A stretch of 64,000 bases of DNA, taken from positions 4,340,001 through 4,404,000 of the forward strand of contig LSAX01000002.1 of NCBI GenBank assembly GCA_001557505.1. Reading direction: 5' to 3'. The notes below the pieces were generated by a model. It had not been told where the DNA came from and did not search any database. It worked only from the letters and a program-made list of their open reading frames with translations. This document shows positions 23,799-35,347 of this stretch, one piece after another. This DNA is from Reticulascus tulasneorum (taxonomy: Eukaryota; Ascomycota; Sordariomycetes; Glomerellales; Reticulascaceae). Each line of letters starts with the position of its first letter. Positions within the stretch are counted from its first letter, which is position 1. The position numbers and the translations under genes were made by a program.

Positions 23799-24470
23799 TC
23801 AGGGCTTCTTCTTGTCCTCCAATTTTGCTTCGTCATCATCTTGGTCCGCGCCATATCCTGGCAGCCAGGGTAGAATCTTCAAGCCCGGCCACTGCGCCTT
23901 CCAGCGCGCGGTCTTAGTCTCGTAGACCGATGCCGGGGCCAGTCCAGGAGACGGCCGCACAACAAGGTTGAATACGTCTGACATGCCATATGGGGCGTAG
24001 ACGGTCCACTGCCCGTCCGAGAGTAGACGAACGCCTAAGCACGTGATGTTGGCAGGGAATGTGGAGATCGCAGCTTCGGACGAGGCGTGTGGGGGACAGG
24101 GCATGCCATTCTTCTCGGCCAGCCACAGATGCACGCGAGCTTGGTTGCGAATCTCGACCGATACGGGCAGATCGTCGAAGAGCCTATGCCCTCTCTGGAT
24201 GACGTCGTCCTCGGCTTCCCAGGACAGGTCGCTGTCGTCAAAGTAGATGAGATCGTAATCTGAGATTCCTGCCTCGGGGTCTCGCTCTGTGACGACATTC
24301 CAGATGGTCTGGGAGAGGCAGCCCGCGACTAGGTACCAGCTCGGCAGGGCCATTGTTCGGGCTCGATTCAAGATCTCCAACAGGGTACGATTCTGATTGA
24401 GGGTCTTGCGAAATATGACAAGTTGGTCGCTGAGTGGAAGGTACGCTGTTTGCGACAGTGAATCCTTCAT
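23799..24470 (-). CDS. Nucleotidyltransferase-like protein (PF06042 type)
   Basis: A single exon of 223 aa. The order LEILNRARTMALPSWYLVAG, IWNVV, then SDYDLIYFDDSDLSWEAED is the fold of the nucleotidyltransferase-like family PF06042, with the acidic DYD pair as probable metal ligands. VEIRNQARVHLWLAEKNG and STFPANITCLGVRLL are further conserved blocks, and VYAPYGMSDVFNLVVRP closes the domain. Members are cytosolic, single-domain proteins found in bacteria and fungi without an assigned substrate. The C-terminus ends in a charged DDDEAKLEDKKKP tail. It is convergent with the Gly-rich secreted protein, 158 bases away. Confidence 0.85.
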   Translation of the reverse strand: MKDSLSQTAYLPLSDQLVIFRKTLNQNRTLLEILNRARTMALPSWYLVAGCLSQTIWNVVTERDPEAGISDYDLIYFDDSDLSWEAEDDVIQRGHRLFDDLPVSVEIRNQARVHLWLAEKNGMPCPPHASSEAAISTFPANITCLGVRLLSDGQWTVYAPYGMSDVFNLVVRPSPGLAPASVYETKTARWKAQWPGLKILPWLPGYGADQDDDEAKLEDKKKP

Positions 24471-25681
24471 TGTAGATGATTACGCTCTGGACATACGCGA
24501 CTCGAATGCGAGAGTATAAGTGCACATGTGCCGAGGTCTAGTAAAGGCTATGATCTTGCTAAACGACCCCTGTCTTCTTGATTGATGAGATATGATTAAC
24601 GGAGCTTGAGGTTTCGATGTTGATGATCACAAACTGTTCGGGCTCACACGAGATCTCAGTGGTTGAGGTGGTGGGGGCCCAATTTTGCGCTGATAGAGCC
24701 GCGACTCTCTCCTGGGCCTGTAATTAGCTCCGTGTTAATGACCATTAGTTACCTCTAAGTAATTACCTATTAAGCACACTCGAATCAGCACCTAATCATA
24801 CTGTTTCAGATCTTCTCTTCAACACGTTCTCAGCGGTCGTAGAAGTTACTCAGGATACCACCAAGCACTTGAACCAGTAGTACGGACTACTTGAGTCTCA
24901 TTGTGTAGCTGCTGCAAGTCAATGTGTTAATAAACCAACAGTGCTGTGGGTCACTGTCAAAAAATGGCACCGCACAGCGATATTGTGGCGTTTCGGGGTT
25001 CCATCCAGTGCACAGCCCACTGCCACTAGAGATTTCAGCTCGACAACACGTACTGGATGTCTTCCACGCTAAGCCTTGGAAGCTGAGGCAGATTTGCCAG
25101 CATAATATGGTGCCATTCACGGGTTCAGTTATCTTGTTCCTTGGCTTTTTTACATTTCACCACGAGCCCTGAACCTCCGCAATGTCCCATTTTGAGTCGA
25201 GCAGCGGGTGAGCGACGTCAGTGACCCCATAACAGGCGCGGCTCCTTTCAAACACTGGCACCGAAAAAAACGTGAGCCTTAAGCCCATCTCCGAGCGAAG
25301 CCAGCCTCAAAGACTGCTATGTAGTAGTGACCAGACGAAGTATGACTCTAAGTTGACCGGCCGTGGGGCCTGGAACCTCGGAGTTGTATCATGAATGATC
25401 TTTTACACCGCATTCTGCAATGCAAGTGGTTGGTGGCGGCCCAGTGGCGTCGATAGTGCTGGGGAAATCACCCAACTTGGAATTTTTGATTCAGGTTCTC
25501 GTGATAAAGAGTTGAGCCCGGCAAAACAATGGCACTCATGTAGGCAAGGCTGCCTGAAAGCCACACCAATGGGAGATATCGCTGTGTTCCCGTGGTGCCC
25601 TACATATATATGTATCTACCTTCTTAAGCACCGTTTGGCGCAAAGGTCCGGAGCATTCCTTTCTTCAACCATTCGTCTTTT
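24471..25681. other. Intergenic spacer
   Basis: 1.2 kb between the divergent starts of the nucleotidyltransferase-like and lectin-like genes. No supported coding region or repeat. Confidence 0.5.
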
Positions 25682-27414
25682 ATGGACATGGACTCCCCCA
25701 GGTTGTCAACACCACCGCCTCCGCAAAAGTCTCCATTCAGCTCCGATCCATCTTCCTCCCCAGCTCCATCCAGGGAAGGAACCGAGTCCCGGGGGGCGCC
25801 AACAATTGCGGAGATACTGCATCCCCAGCCGCGGCATTTCCATAGGAGCGCGCGGGGATTGAGGATTACGGCATGGTATCATGAAACTGCGTCCATATAT
25901 TCTAGCAATCGGCCAATTTTTCCACGGCCCGTTCACGCATCATCGCAAAGTACGTTGGTCCAAGATGTTGGCTCTAGGGCGTCTGAAAGCAGAACCGGTA
26001 CCTGGTGGTCGAGAGCCAGGATTTGGGCAGCGGCGCTGAGTGTAGTCTTCATCCTCGTCGTTTCCATTCTTGTTGGCGTCATAGTGAGCCAAAAACAGGC
26101 GCAGGCTGCCTCGTGAGTCTTGCCGCCGAATATGTCCCAAAGATTCGGACCACTGTTCTGATTTGCTAAAGGGATAGCAGTACTGGCGACAGCGATGGAT
26201 CGGGGACAAAGACATCGGTCAGCCAGGGGGATCCGACCACATTTCCTGGGCAAGGATCGCCTTCCAATTCAGCGACTGGGCCGTCTGGTACATCTATTAC
26301 CCAAGGTATCCCCACTAAATTCCCTGGAGGAAGCTTCCCGTCTGAATCAGTGGCCCCCACTGCAGCCAATCCGAGCCCCACGAGTTCCTCGCGGTCTGTT
26401 TGCCGTGGGAAAGTTTGTCATAGCATTCTAGCAGCAGTGCAGTACTCTCTACCGCCCACGGCCTTCATCTTTGCGCTAGGTGAGGACTCGGCTGTATGGT
26501 ACCGGAAAGGGGATGGTGATATTTGGTCCTCAAATTGGGAGAGCTTAGGCGGTAGTATGCTCAGCCAGCCCTCGGCCGTGTCAAGGGATAATGGTGTAGT
26601 CGACGTATTTGCCTACTCCACGGAAGAAGAGGTCGTCACAAAGAGGTACCAAGATGGAGTCTGGACCTCGAGCTGGCTGAACGTAGGATCTGGATATGGT
26701 AGTCCTATTGCGGTCCCCAAATGCTCGCCGCAATACATGGATATCTATTCCGTAGGCAGTCGTCGTGAGATATACCATGGATGGTACAGATCGGCGTACG
26801 GCTGGCAGGGTTGGGAGAATCTCGGAGAGCTGAGCGCTTCTTCTGTAGCAGCGCTCTGCACCACAAACTCGCAGATCGCCTTCTTTTCACTCAACGGAAC
26901 GGAGTACAATGTGTACCACCGGTACTGGAGCGGGGGCTGGAGTAGTGCACATGGTGTTGGAGGAAACTTCCGAGGCGAACCTTACCTTGTGGCTCGTGGA
27001 TTTGAGGAAACAAACTTTCTAGGCATTGGTTTGGACGGCGCAATGTATCATTTCAACTGGACAAGAGCCGGCTACTCTGGCCTTTCAAATCTTGGAGGGT
27101 CTTTCCAAACTACACCCCACGCGTTCTCGACCGACACATCTCGCCTTGATGTTCTCGCAGTCGGGACAGACGATAGACTCAAGCATAAAGCTTTAATCGG
27201 ATCTACCTGGGGTCCGGAATGGAACGATCTAGGTGGGGCATTCAATAGCACACCAGTTGCTGTGACCGTGAGGCCGGGCACAGTCAGCGTCTACGGCCTT
27301 GGAGAAGGCGGCACATTATTCCACGGAACATGGACAATCGGGTCTGGATATTCATGGACGGATGGTCCAAATTGGCTATCTGATGGGGGGAAGCTGGCAA
27401 CAACGTATCTGTGA
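25682..27414 (+). CDS. Membrane-anchored fucose-lectin-like beta-propeller protein
   Basis: Two exons (25682-26112, 26181-27414; GTGAGT donor, CAG acceptor) encode 554 aa. Residues 1-110 are a Pro/Ser-rich cytosolic region. One transmembrane helix follows at about 114-136 (WAAALSVVFILVVSILVGVIV) with no signal peptide, so type II topology is likely. After a Ser/Thr/Gly/Pro stalk (about 145-230) comes a propeller of about 310 residues like the fungal fucose-specific lectin domain (PF07938 type). Repeating blade ends include WSSNWESLGG, WTSSWLNVGSG, WQGWENLGE, SGLSNLGG and PEWNDLGG. Secreted relatives such as AAL bind fucose between blades. Whether this one keeps the Arg/Glu/Trp ligands in every blade cannot be decided by eye. 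It probably displays a carbohydrate-binding head on the outer surface. A HET gene follows on the same strand. Confidence 0.82.
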
Positions 27415-27907
27415 GATTGTAGATAAGGTTTATCATCCATAATGATGAACCAATCTTTAATTATACCATCAGAACGAGTTATGACAAGAATATGGCCGTA
27501 GAATACGCTCAGTATAAAAAGCTGTCAAGCAGATGATTAGGACTGTTCCAATGCAATCCCAAAATCTCAAATTGCGGCCGCTAGATATCGTGACCACGCA
27601 TCTTTTCCTGTTTTAGAACCCTCTTCTCACTGTCTAGCTTTGTAGATTATGATACGAGGCTGCGGTATGAAGGATTGCGGCTGTACATTACTAAAAGTCT
27701 GGTTGCCTAATATTTGACCTTCCATTGTCCGTACGTCCTTTCTTCCGATTGTTGTGCAGATTAACTTGCCAAGACTTCGCTGACCAAAGGATTTCGTTCC
27801 GGCTCAGCCACTTACGTGGCATCAGCCGATAAAAGGGAGCTTTGAGAGCATGCGCTTGAGTTTCTCGTCACTTACATTCTCCCTGGCCACCCGCCAGTTC
27901 GCGGAAA
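27415..27907. other. Intergenic spacer
   Basis: 493 bases between the lectin-like and HET genes; no coding signal seen. It ends with the HET promoter. Confidence 0.5.
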
Positions 27908-30347
27908 ATGGACCACGTGGGTGAGGCATGCCAGTTTTGCAAGCGTCGTCTCGTAGATCTCCTTGCCATCGGAGCATATTTCAACGTCCCTGCAAATTCG
28001 GATCGGTTGGGTCGCTCGTCATCTCGTCTGCCGATATTGCCCTACTTCAACGACTCTCCACGATTTCCACTTACTCGACTGCTCACCGAATTTAGATCAG
28101 ATTGCCCAGTCTGTCGTCTCATCCTCGCTGATATTCCAAAAGATGGATGCTATGGGAGTTTGCGAGCTGTGGCGTTTTGCGCGGAGGCGCCAGATATGGC
28201 CACATTAGAGAGCTTTAGAGTCTCAGCATTTTCTTTAGGCAAGCGCATTATTGGACGCCGTGGGTTCTTCCCGATTACCTTCATCCTTACTCATCCGATT
28301 TACTGCAACGAAAGCGGCGAGAACACGTACGAGAGAGGGAAGAAACTTCGTGTCTTCGTGAATCCAGGTACGCAGTCCTTGATCCACCATGCCTTTTGAA
28401 TACTGCTTGCTATTTTCTAACTCAGAACTCGGTTTAGAACATGATGTTAAGGTCAAGAAGTACATTGCGGGCTGGCCAGTGTGCCCACCCGGGTCGGACA
28501 TTAACATCTCGCGACTGCGAAGTTGGCTCGATTCTTGCGTCAATTCTCATGCTGTCTGCAGAAAGGGCCTATCTGGGATAGCTCACAATGACCGTGGCAA
28601 TAATACCAGGCTTCCACGGAGACTGATTTACGTTGGCGTTCCTGATGATCTTCGACCAGAATCATGTCCTCGGGTAGTTGAAACACAGGGAACTCTGGGT
28701 ACTTACGCAGCACTGAGCTATTGCTGGGAGCCTGCTCAATCGGTCAATCCAGCTTTGCTGTTAACTGAAGCAACGATTAGTGACTTGATGAAAAGCATCC
28801 CGGTTCAAGATCTTCCTTTATCAATCAAGGACGCCATCGAAGTAACGCGTTCCATTGGCATACAATATCTCTGGGTCGATAGGCTGTGCATAGTCCAGGA
28901 CGATGAAGAGGAGCTAGCCAAAGATTGTGGGGAAATGGGCACGACTTACGATGGCGCTATAATTACGTTGGTGGCACTTGGCGATGGCGTGAAACCGGAT
29001 CAAGGCGGTCTCTTCCTCGACCGAGCGATTCAAGACAATATTCAGTTCGAACAGAAGCCAACAGCCGGTCTTAAGCTTACATGCTCAATAGGGGGCAAGG
29101 AACTCGGTGCCGTATACGTGGGGAAGAAAACAGAACTCGATGACGGTAAATCTGGTTTGGTGGGAGAGCTAAGCCGAGCCAAATGGAACACCAGGGGGTG
29201 GACTTTCCAGGAAGGGTTGCTGTCCCGTCGAATAGTCTATTTCGGGAACCATCAGCTCTATTGGGAATGCCAGAAGGAGATACTAAAAGAGGACGGCATG
29301 CCCAACGAACGCTTCGAAAATAGCTCATATCTATATAGATCTGGCGCAGAACCCGGCTTGTCAAAACAAATAATCAAATCAAATTTGCACAACAGAGATA
29401 TCGAGAAGATGATTGGCCGAGCGGTACGTCTTTTCAAGCACGAGCTGGGCTCCAGGATGGTAGCTGCAGATGCTTATGATGTGTGGATGGGGATTGTGCT
29501 GGCGTACAGTCTTCGACACCTGTCAGTGGAGCAGGACAAATTAAGAGCCGTTGATGGAATTGCGCAAGCGTTGAAGATTCGACTCTCCCTCGGGGACTAC
29601 TTTTATGGCGTATGGATGGGGTGTCTGACGGTAGAGTTGTTGTGGTATGGTGTTGAGCGGCTGACACCGCCGAAACGTTTTCGTGGTAAGTGAACCTGCC
29701 CGGGGTCGACACACCTACGAGAGCTAAGAAATCAAGCACCGTCCTGGAGCTGGGCAGCCTGGGATGGGCATATAAACTTCCCCAGCATCGAGCCGCCCGG
29801 ACCTCTTCGAGTATTCAGATCCCTACTATCTGAGTCTGAGTTCTTGAGGGCCGGCCACGTTGATAGAAAAGGAGATGCCACGTCTGCGTCACCGCTTCAA
29901 CCAACGCTTAAGCTCAAAGGAAAGATTGTATCAGGACGATGCGTACCACTGGAGAGTTGGAAGTCACGCCTTCCACGCTTCGGACTCGGCGGACCACGCC
30001 TGCTGGATGATAAAAATGCTTCGCAGACGAGGGGCAATATGGCACTCGTCATAGATGATAAGACGTGCGGTATCGTTCAATTTGACGGCGAAGCTCACAC
30101 CCATGAGCCCGTAATCACCATTCTTTTGGTTGCCCAAGACACTTGGGAGACCAAATGGAAGACTCACCCAGAGAGGAGCAGGCTTGAGGTCTATCACTTG
30201 TTAGCTCTCGAAAAGGTAGAGGAGGCAGGCCAGAGCAACATGTATCGGCGTGTAGGACTGGGGGAGGCGATTTGGTATCCAGATGGGGAAGAAAACATTG
30301 GCTCTGCTCTCCATGAGCGGCAAGACATTGTCATCCTTCTGACCTAG
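27908..30347 (+). CDS. HET domain protein (heterokaryon incompatibility type)
   Basis: Three exons (27908-28367, 28426-29685, 29737-30347) encode 776 aa. Splicing restores FVNPELGLEHD and PPKRFRGAPSWSWAAWDG, the latter a hallmark that follows HET domains. HET motifs occur in order: LGTYAALSYCWEP, SIKDAIEVTRSIGIQYLWVDRLCIVQDDEEE, MGTTYDGAIITLVAL and WNTRGWTFQEGLLSRRIVYF. The N-terminus has paired cysteines (CQFCKRR, CPVCRLILADIP), a common feature of HET proteins. HET-domain proteins trigger or regulate programmed cell death during nonself recognition; many are polymorphic or accessory. The frame is intact and all splice sites are canonical, so it appears functional. It is the tandem neighbour of a membrane lectin-like gene. 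Confidence 0.92.
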
Positions 30348-30717
30348 GGCTTTGCAGTGGTGCAGTGGACGAAGTCTGTTAATAAAGTGACAGAAGTCCC
30401 ATCACCCGACAGTTGACTACTTTTAGCTGTTGGGAGGCACCCAGTTCGCCCAACGAAATCATCTGGGTCTAGGTACAACGTCATCTAGATAGCCTGGAAT
30501 ACTAACAGATACCAAAAGCTTATTTTATGACTAGCATCCGACCAACCAGTTTTCAACGAGCTACACAATTGATATAGTATGGTCACAAGTTTTCTTGTCC
30601 AACCTTATGCTTTTGACTAACTAGTATGTAAAGATACTTATCCAACCGCGATTGGCGTTTCATGTATTTTAACATACCGCTCCCAGTATGGCCATTGCAA
30701 TAAAGCTTTCGTTCTTA
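30348..30717. other. Convergent 3' spacer
   Basis: 370 AT-rich bases between the convergent HET and M20 genes. Nothing else seen. Confidence 0.6.
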
Positions 30718-32268
30718 TCAACTGGGCTTTACGATGATCTTCGTTGCCTCCTTCATCTTCTTTTCGTCGGCCAGCAACTCGACCGCGATCTGTGCCAATG
30801 CCCTAGCCACAATCTCTGTCCTGGTATAACTATACTCAGTGCTCGCCGCCTGTGCGAAGATCGGCTCGTGGTTGAACCCACACGGAGACCCCGGTGTCTT
30901 CTTATCGCACAGGCCAAAATTTGGATGAAATACCACACGCTCGACGCTTAATAGCTTCCTGGTCTCGGGGTCGAGGACTGCATTCTGTAAGAATGAGGCA
31001 TCGGTCGCTGCTGGTGCAAAAGTGAGCACCTGCCAGTCACTCTGGCTGTCGTGGTCGGCATCCTTCATCAGATTAATGAATGCTTCAGGAAAGTATGGTA
31101 CGACTTCCAAGGCAGGATAGGCTAGATCGGTTTCGACGCTGGCGGCCAATCCGGAGAGAGTGTCCTTTACTTTGGCCAGTGCGTTGTCCAAGTCGAGAGT
31201 ATAGCGCGTTCGAACGCCGTTTGTTATGTCCACTTCTAGTGTGGTGATGTTGTTGGGGAGATAAATGCTGACGTCGGGATCTCTTGCTATGAGAGTGCGG
31301 AACAGCTCAATAGTGAGGCGTAATGGCGACTTCGTGCCTTCGCTAGCATGTCCACCCGGTCCAAGTGCCTTTAGAGCTACGCCAGCGGAGTCTTCGACAA
31401 CAGAGAAGTTTACACCGGGATACGTCCCATCTGAGAGGAGCCCGTTCGCAATGTCGTTAACCTCACTCAAAGGAACATTCGCAACGCCGAAGTTGATCTC
31501 GGTTTGCACGACATTTGTGCTGTATCTACCGACGTTCTCCACAGGCGATACTGTTGATGCCGTACCAGGCAGCTTCCCAGTCAGATCAGTGGTAAGAACG
31601 AGAGCATCGTATACCGCTCGCATCACTGCAGCATGTGTGTTCGCCTTGAATGTGAACTGGGCGTTGATACGTGCCTGCATTGGCTGGACGGCGCTGCTGC
31701 TGGTTGGATGTGCCATAATCCACACATCAGCAGAATCAAAAGCTCCTGCTTTGAGTAGACGGGCCTTTCCCGCCGAGATTTCCTCGTCAGGGCAGCCGAC
31801 TACGACAATCCTGGCGGGGATTTTGTATTTGATGATTGCTGCCCGGGCCAGTTCGGCCGCTGTAATACCGTTCAAAAGAATTTGATGGTGGCCGCAGGCA
31901 TGAGTTGGCAGATTGCCGACGGCATCGTATTCGGCCAGGAAGCCAATGGTTGGAAGTTTGGCGTGTGGAGGGGTGCCATGTGGTCGGTTTTCAAAAACAA
32001 GTTCCCAGGCGGTAGGCTGGCCGTACGCGCGCGGAGTTACTTTCCAGTGGCTAGGAGCCGGCTTTGTGAAATAACCTGTTACGCGATCATGTGCGTAAAA
32101 CTCCTGCTGGCCGATTTCTGGATGGCTGAGTACATCCACCGCGACTTGCTTGAGCCCAGGGAAAATGGCGGAAGAGGCATCTTTCAGATATGTTGATATG
32201 CCTGGAAGTTCCACAGCCTGCGCAGCTGGCAGTAAAGAAAAGAGCAGGATCGCAATTAAAGAAGACAT
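30718..32268 (-). CDS. Secreted M20-type amidohydrolase/peptidase
   Basis: A single exon of 516 aa. MSSLIAILLFSLLPAAQA is a signal peptide, so it enters the secretory pathway. Metal-site blocks of the M20/ACY1-like amidohydrolase group are present: VLSHPEIGQQEFYAHD, GFLAEYDAVGNLPTHACGHH, VVVGCPDEE and IMAHPT. Near the end VFHPNFGLCD leads to the late metal-site region. A dimerisation-type lid domain lies in the middle (about residues 200-330). Relatives hydrolyse N-acyl amino acids, p-aminobenzoyl-glutamate or other amides; the substrate here is not predictable. All metal-binding His/Asp/Glu positions expected by eye are present. Confidence 0.9.
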   Translation of the reverse strand: MSSLIAILLFSLLPAAQAVELPGISTYLKDASSAIFPGLKQVAVDVLSHPEIGQQEFYAHDRVTGYFTKPAPSHWKVTPRAYGQPTAWELVFENRPHGTPPHAKLPTIGFLAEYDAVGNLPTHACGHHQILLNGITAAELARAAIIKYKIPARIVVVGCPDEEISAGKARLLKAGAFDSADVWIMAHPTSSSAVQPMQARINAQFTFKANTHAAVMRAVYDALVLTTDLTGKLPGTASTVSPVENVGRYSTNVVQTEINFGVANVPLSEVNDIANGLLSDGTYPGVNFSVVEDSAGVALKALGPGGHASEGTKSPLRLTIELFRTLIARDPDVSIYLPNNITTLEVDITNGVRTRYTLDLDNALAKVKDTLSGLAASVETDLAYPALEVVPYFPEAFINLMKDADHDSQSDWQVLTFAPAATDASFLQNAVLDPETRKLLSVERVVFHPNFGLCDKKTPGSPCGFNHEPIFAQAASTEYSYTRTEIVARALAQIAVELLADEKKMKEATKIIVKPS

Positions 32269-33558
32269 ATTTCAGAGTCTCAGTCCAAGATGCGGGTGAT
32301 GAGGTTTGAGGTCGAGGATCAACCTGGTTATAAAGGTTTACACCCCTGAGCTAGCTTCGTTTATGGACTTGGAATGTCACTTCCATTACGTTTGACCCAT
32401 AATCTCTTTAGCATAAGAGAATCTAGGTGGCTATAAAGGCTATATACCCCTGAGTCGGAACTGTAACGTCACTCTCATGGGTATCTCATTCATAAGCATA
32501 CTTAGCGCTAGCCAAAATCGATCACTCCTACTGAGCAATTGTAACCACAGATCCAGGGGTACAGTCTTCCGCGAGCCCCGGCGTTATAATCTGACCGATT
32601 TAAAAAAGAACAGTCCGTTTGATTGCAACATTATGAACGGCATGAAAATTTCTAATTCGTCCTGTGGGCTAAGCTTCCATTAACAGTGGCCCGGGCGGTC
32701 CCGACTTAGCTCACGTTATTTCTCCGGCAGCTTCGGCGAGGGAAACATAACCCTGCACGGAGCACAAGCGGCCGCCGGTTCAGCTGACTTGTGGGGTTAC
32801 CCGAGCTGACTTGACCTAAAGAAGCAGGCCCCAAAGCGAGTAAGAAAGACATCTTATTGTATCTCCATGTACTGCCGAATCAGAACGTCAGACTCGTAAC
32901 TTGTTTTGAGGGACATGGGTTACAACTAGGGACATGCTTACTCGTCACGTGGAATGGGTGTCTTAGTTTCATTGGTTGGATGTATAAGACAAGCGGAAGC
33001 TTTGCTGACCCAAACCAGCAAACTTTCTAGATTGAGGTGGTCAGCAGAGGTTGGTGGCTGGCGACACATTTCCGAATATCTCAACACGTATTCTCGACTA
33101 CGAATTATTAATCGGGTTGCTGCGAGAGAAGCTCACGAATCTCGTCGGGGAATTGTGTTGTATGCTTCATGCATTTGATGAGTAGTGTCCTCGATTAGAT
33201 ATTCCCAATGATCCAAATGGCAGTCTATAGGCTTTGCACCTCAGGCATTTCCCCTGATCTATCTTACCCAATCGATGTTCAACACGTAAACATTTTCATA
33301 GCGGTACAACTCTGCCAATGCTTCCGAGATCGAACAGTAAGACTAAATTTGATTCTATGGGCTTATCATAATATACGGTCTGAAGATGAAACCTGAGTCA
33401 CCTCCGTGAAAGTGCCAGATCTCTTAGGCCACCTAGTAGCGCTCGGAATTCACCGGACACCTTCTTCGAGAGAGCAAGGGGCTATTTTTCTGTTTGCAGA
33501 GATAAGTCAGCATATTGTGATGGATTTGAAAACGGCGACGTAATCTTGCCTTAGGAGT
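32269..33558. other. Intergenic spacer
   Basis: 1.3 kb upstream of the M20 gene and downstream of the next minus-strand gene. No coding region supported. Confidence 0.5.
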
Positions 33559-34061
33559 TTAATTCAACGTATCGATAACAAAGCTATGAGCACCGACAAA
33601 ACTATGCGAAGGATTTCCGCCGAACTTGAATTCGCTCGCCGGAATGACTCGCTGCCAATACAATCCCTGCTCCGGTACCGAGATCCAGAGTTTGTAGTCC
33701 GTGCCAGGCGCGCCATCAGGGCCAAAGGAGAAATCGAGGTTTGGCGCTGGGAACATGGTGCTGCACTCGGTGGTTGGAAATTTTGGAAGAGGGCTGGTTG
33801 CGCCATCAAGAAGCTTTTGGCAATGGTATATCTCAGGCGATGCCGGGGTATTGACGGAGAAGATTATCCTACAGTCTTATGTGAGCAGTCAACTCGTGCT
33901 CACTGGGGTAGAAGACAGTCTCACTCGCAATGTGGCCCGCCACCTGAGACAGCACAGTAAACCTCAAAGCTTTTGACGTCAGCGGTTGCTACGACTCTTC
34001 GAACTAGTGGAGACGCCAGAGCGGCTGCGAGTTGAGTAACGAGGATGGTTGTGCACTTCAT
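33559..34061 (-). CDS. Small secreted protein, 4 Cys after the signal peptide, unassigned
   Basis: Two exons on the minus strand (34061-33925 and 33868-33559) encode 148 aa. The intron is 56 bases (GTGAGA donor, CTGTAG acceptor) and keeps the frame. The signal peptide is about MKCTTILVTQLAAALA. A dibasic RR after SPLV could mark propeptide cleavage. The mature part has four cysteines (VYC, PHC, YHC, TEC) and a C-terminal half rich in aromatic and Gly residues (LDFSFGPDGAPGTDYKLWIS, FKFGGNPSHSFVGAHSF), suggesting a compact beta protein. I do not recognise the family. The small size, signal and paired cysteines fit an effector-like secreted protein. Confidence 0.7.
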
Positions 34062-35347
34062 TCTTTCGAGTAATTAACCTGGTGAGTTCGAGATGAAGTT
34101 AGTGAAGAGTGTGAAGCTGTGTTGGATGAAGAATTGTTGCAAGTAATAAAGCGAGCATGGCAGATATTTATATGTTTAACTGCGGCAGTGAGATCCTCTG
34201 TGCAAGCAATCTAAGCCACTATGCATGCTGGAGTTGGACGCCTAGAAAGAATGCAACATATTCCCGGAAGCAGGCGTCCAAATCCAAGGAACATGATGCG
34301 GCCGATCGTACTTTGATCGAGTGGTCCCAATGAAGGAAACGATTGTTGCTGTTCGCTTGCGTGAACCATCTTCCAGATAAAACCAATGTCTTGGGAAGCG
34401 GGTTTCGTCGAGGTACAAGTCAGCCATTAAGGTATCAGCAAAGCCATATGAGGCAGCTCACATCGTTGGGTTACATATAAGTCATTTCATTGTACGACAG
34501 AGTATTTAGTGAAATAAATTAATCTACGCCTGCAGTACACATATAGCTGAAAGAAAACGGCCCCCATAACTATAAGTTGGCGACGTGCGGCTAGATATCG
34601 CTTAGATAAGGCTGCGCGGCAGAGAAAATTACCTGCAAGAACATCTTCGGCTGCTGGTTGGATTAGGTCAATGATACCCGTGTAAAGTTGCATCAGAGTA
34701 TCTACATATGCACAAGGTATGGAGATTTACATGGCAGAGAGGAGTATCGGGACTCTTGAAGGGCATAACAAGATAGGGAGCTGCAATAAAGTACGAGCTG
34801 TTCAAGATCCGAAAGCATTCTGACGGGATAGGGGGCCAAGTACAAATACAAGACATTGGCAATAACGCACATGATGCCTTGCAGCATTATGGTAGACCAA
34901 GTAGTTGGTATTTGGGGGTCGGGAGACGTACCCCTTATTAACTTCCATGACATCCTTGATTTTCACTTGGTTAGTATTATTACATAACATGGACTAGTGC
35001 TCATGTAGCAGATACACCCATCTGCCGGTGCCGAAGAGTTACCTACTTGTAAATACTGTGTTAACTTCAATATCGCTTTCACTGGCAAGCCATCTGAATC
35101 ACGATTTATGCCGCCAAAGGAACGGCAAATAACTCTATTAGCAGCCCAGTCTCTATAAGAACTCTTATAACCTAGTCCCGTACCTTCCGATCGAGTTTCA
35201 TACTCTCTTTGGGTTTGTAATTGACTACTACCTTTTGCTCATATTCCACAACCCTAGTCGGTGGAACTTGTAATTGTCTCTGAATCCAACTCCTCATAGC
35301 GATATTTAAAGTTTAATTCTGCATTTCTTCGCCAACGCAGTCAACTA
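34062..35347. other. Intergenic spacer
   Basis: 1.3 kb of AT-rich sequence between two minus-strand genes. No gene, RNA or repeat supported. Confidence 0.5.
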
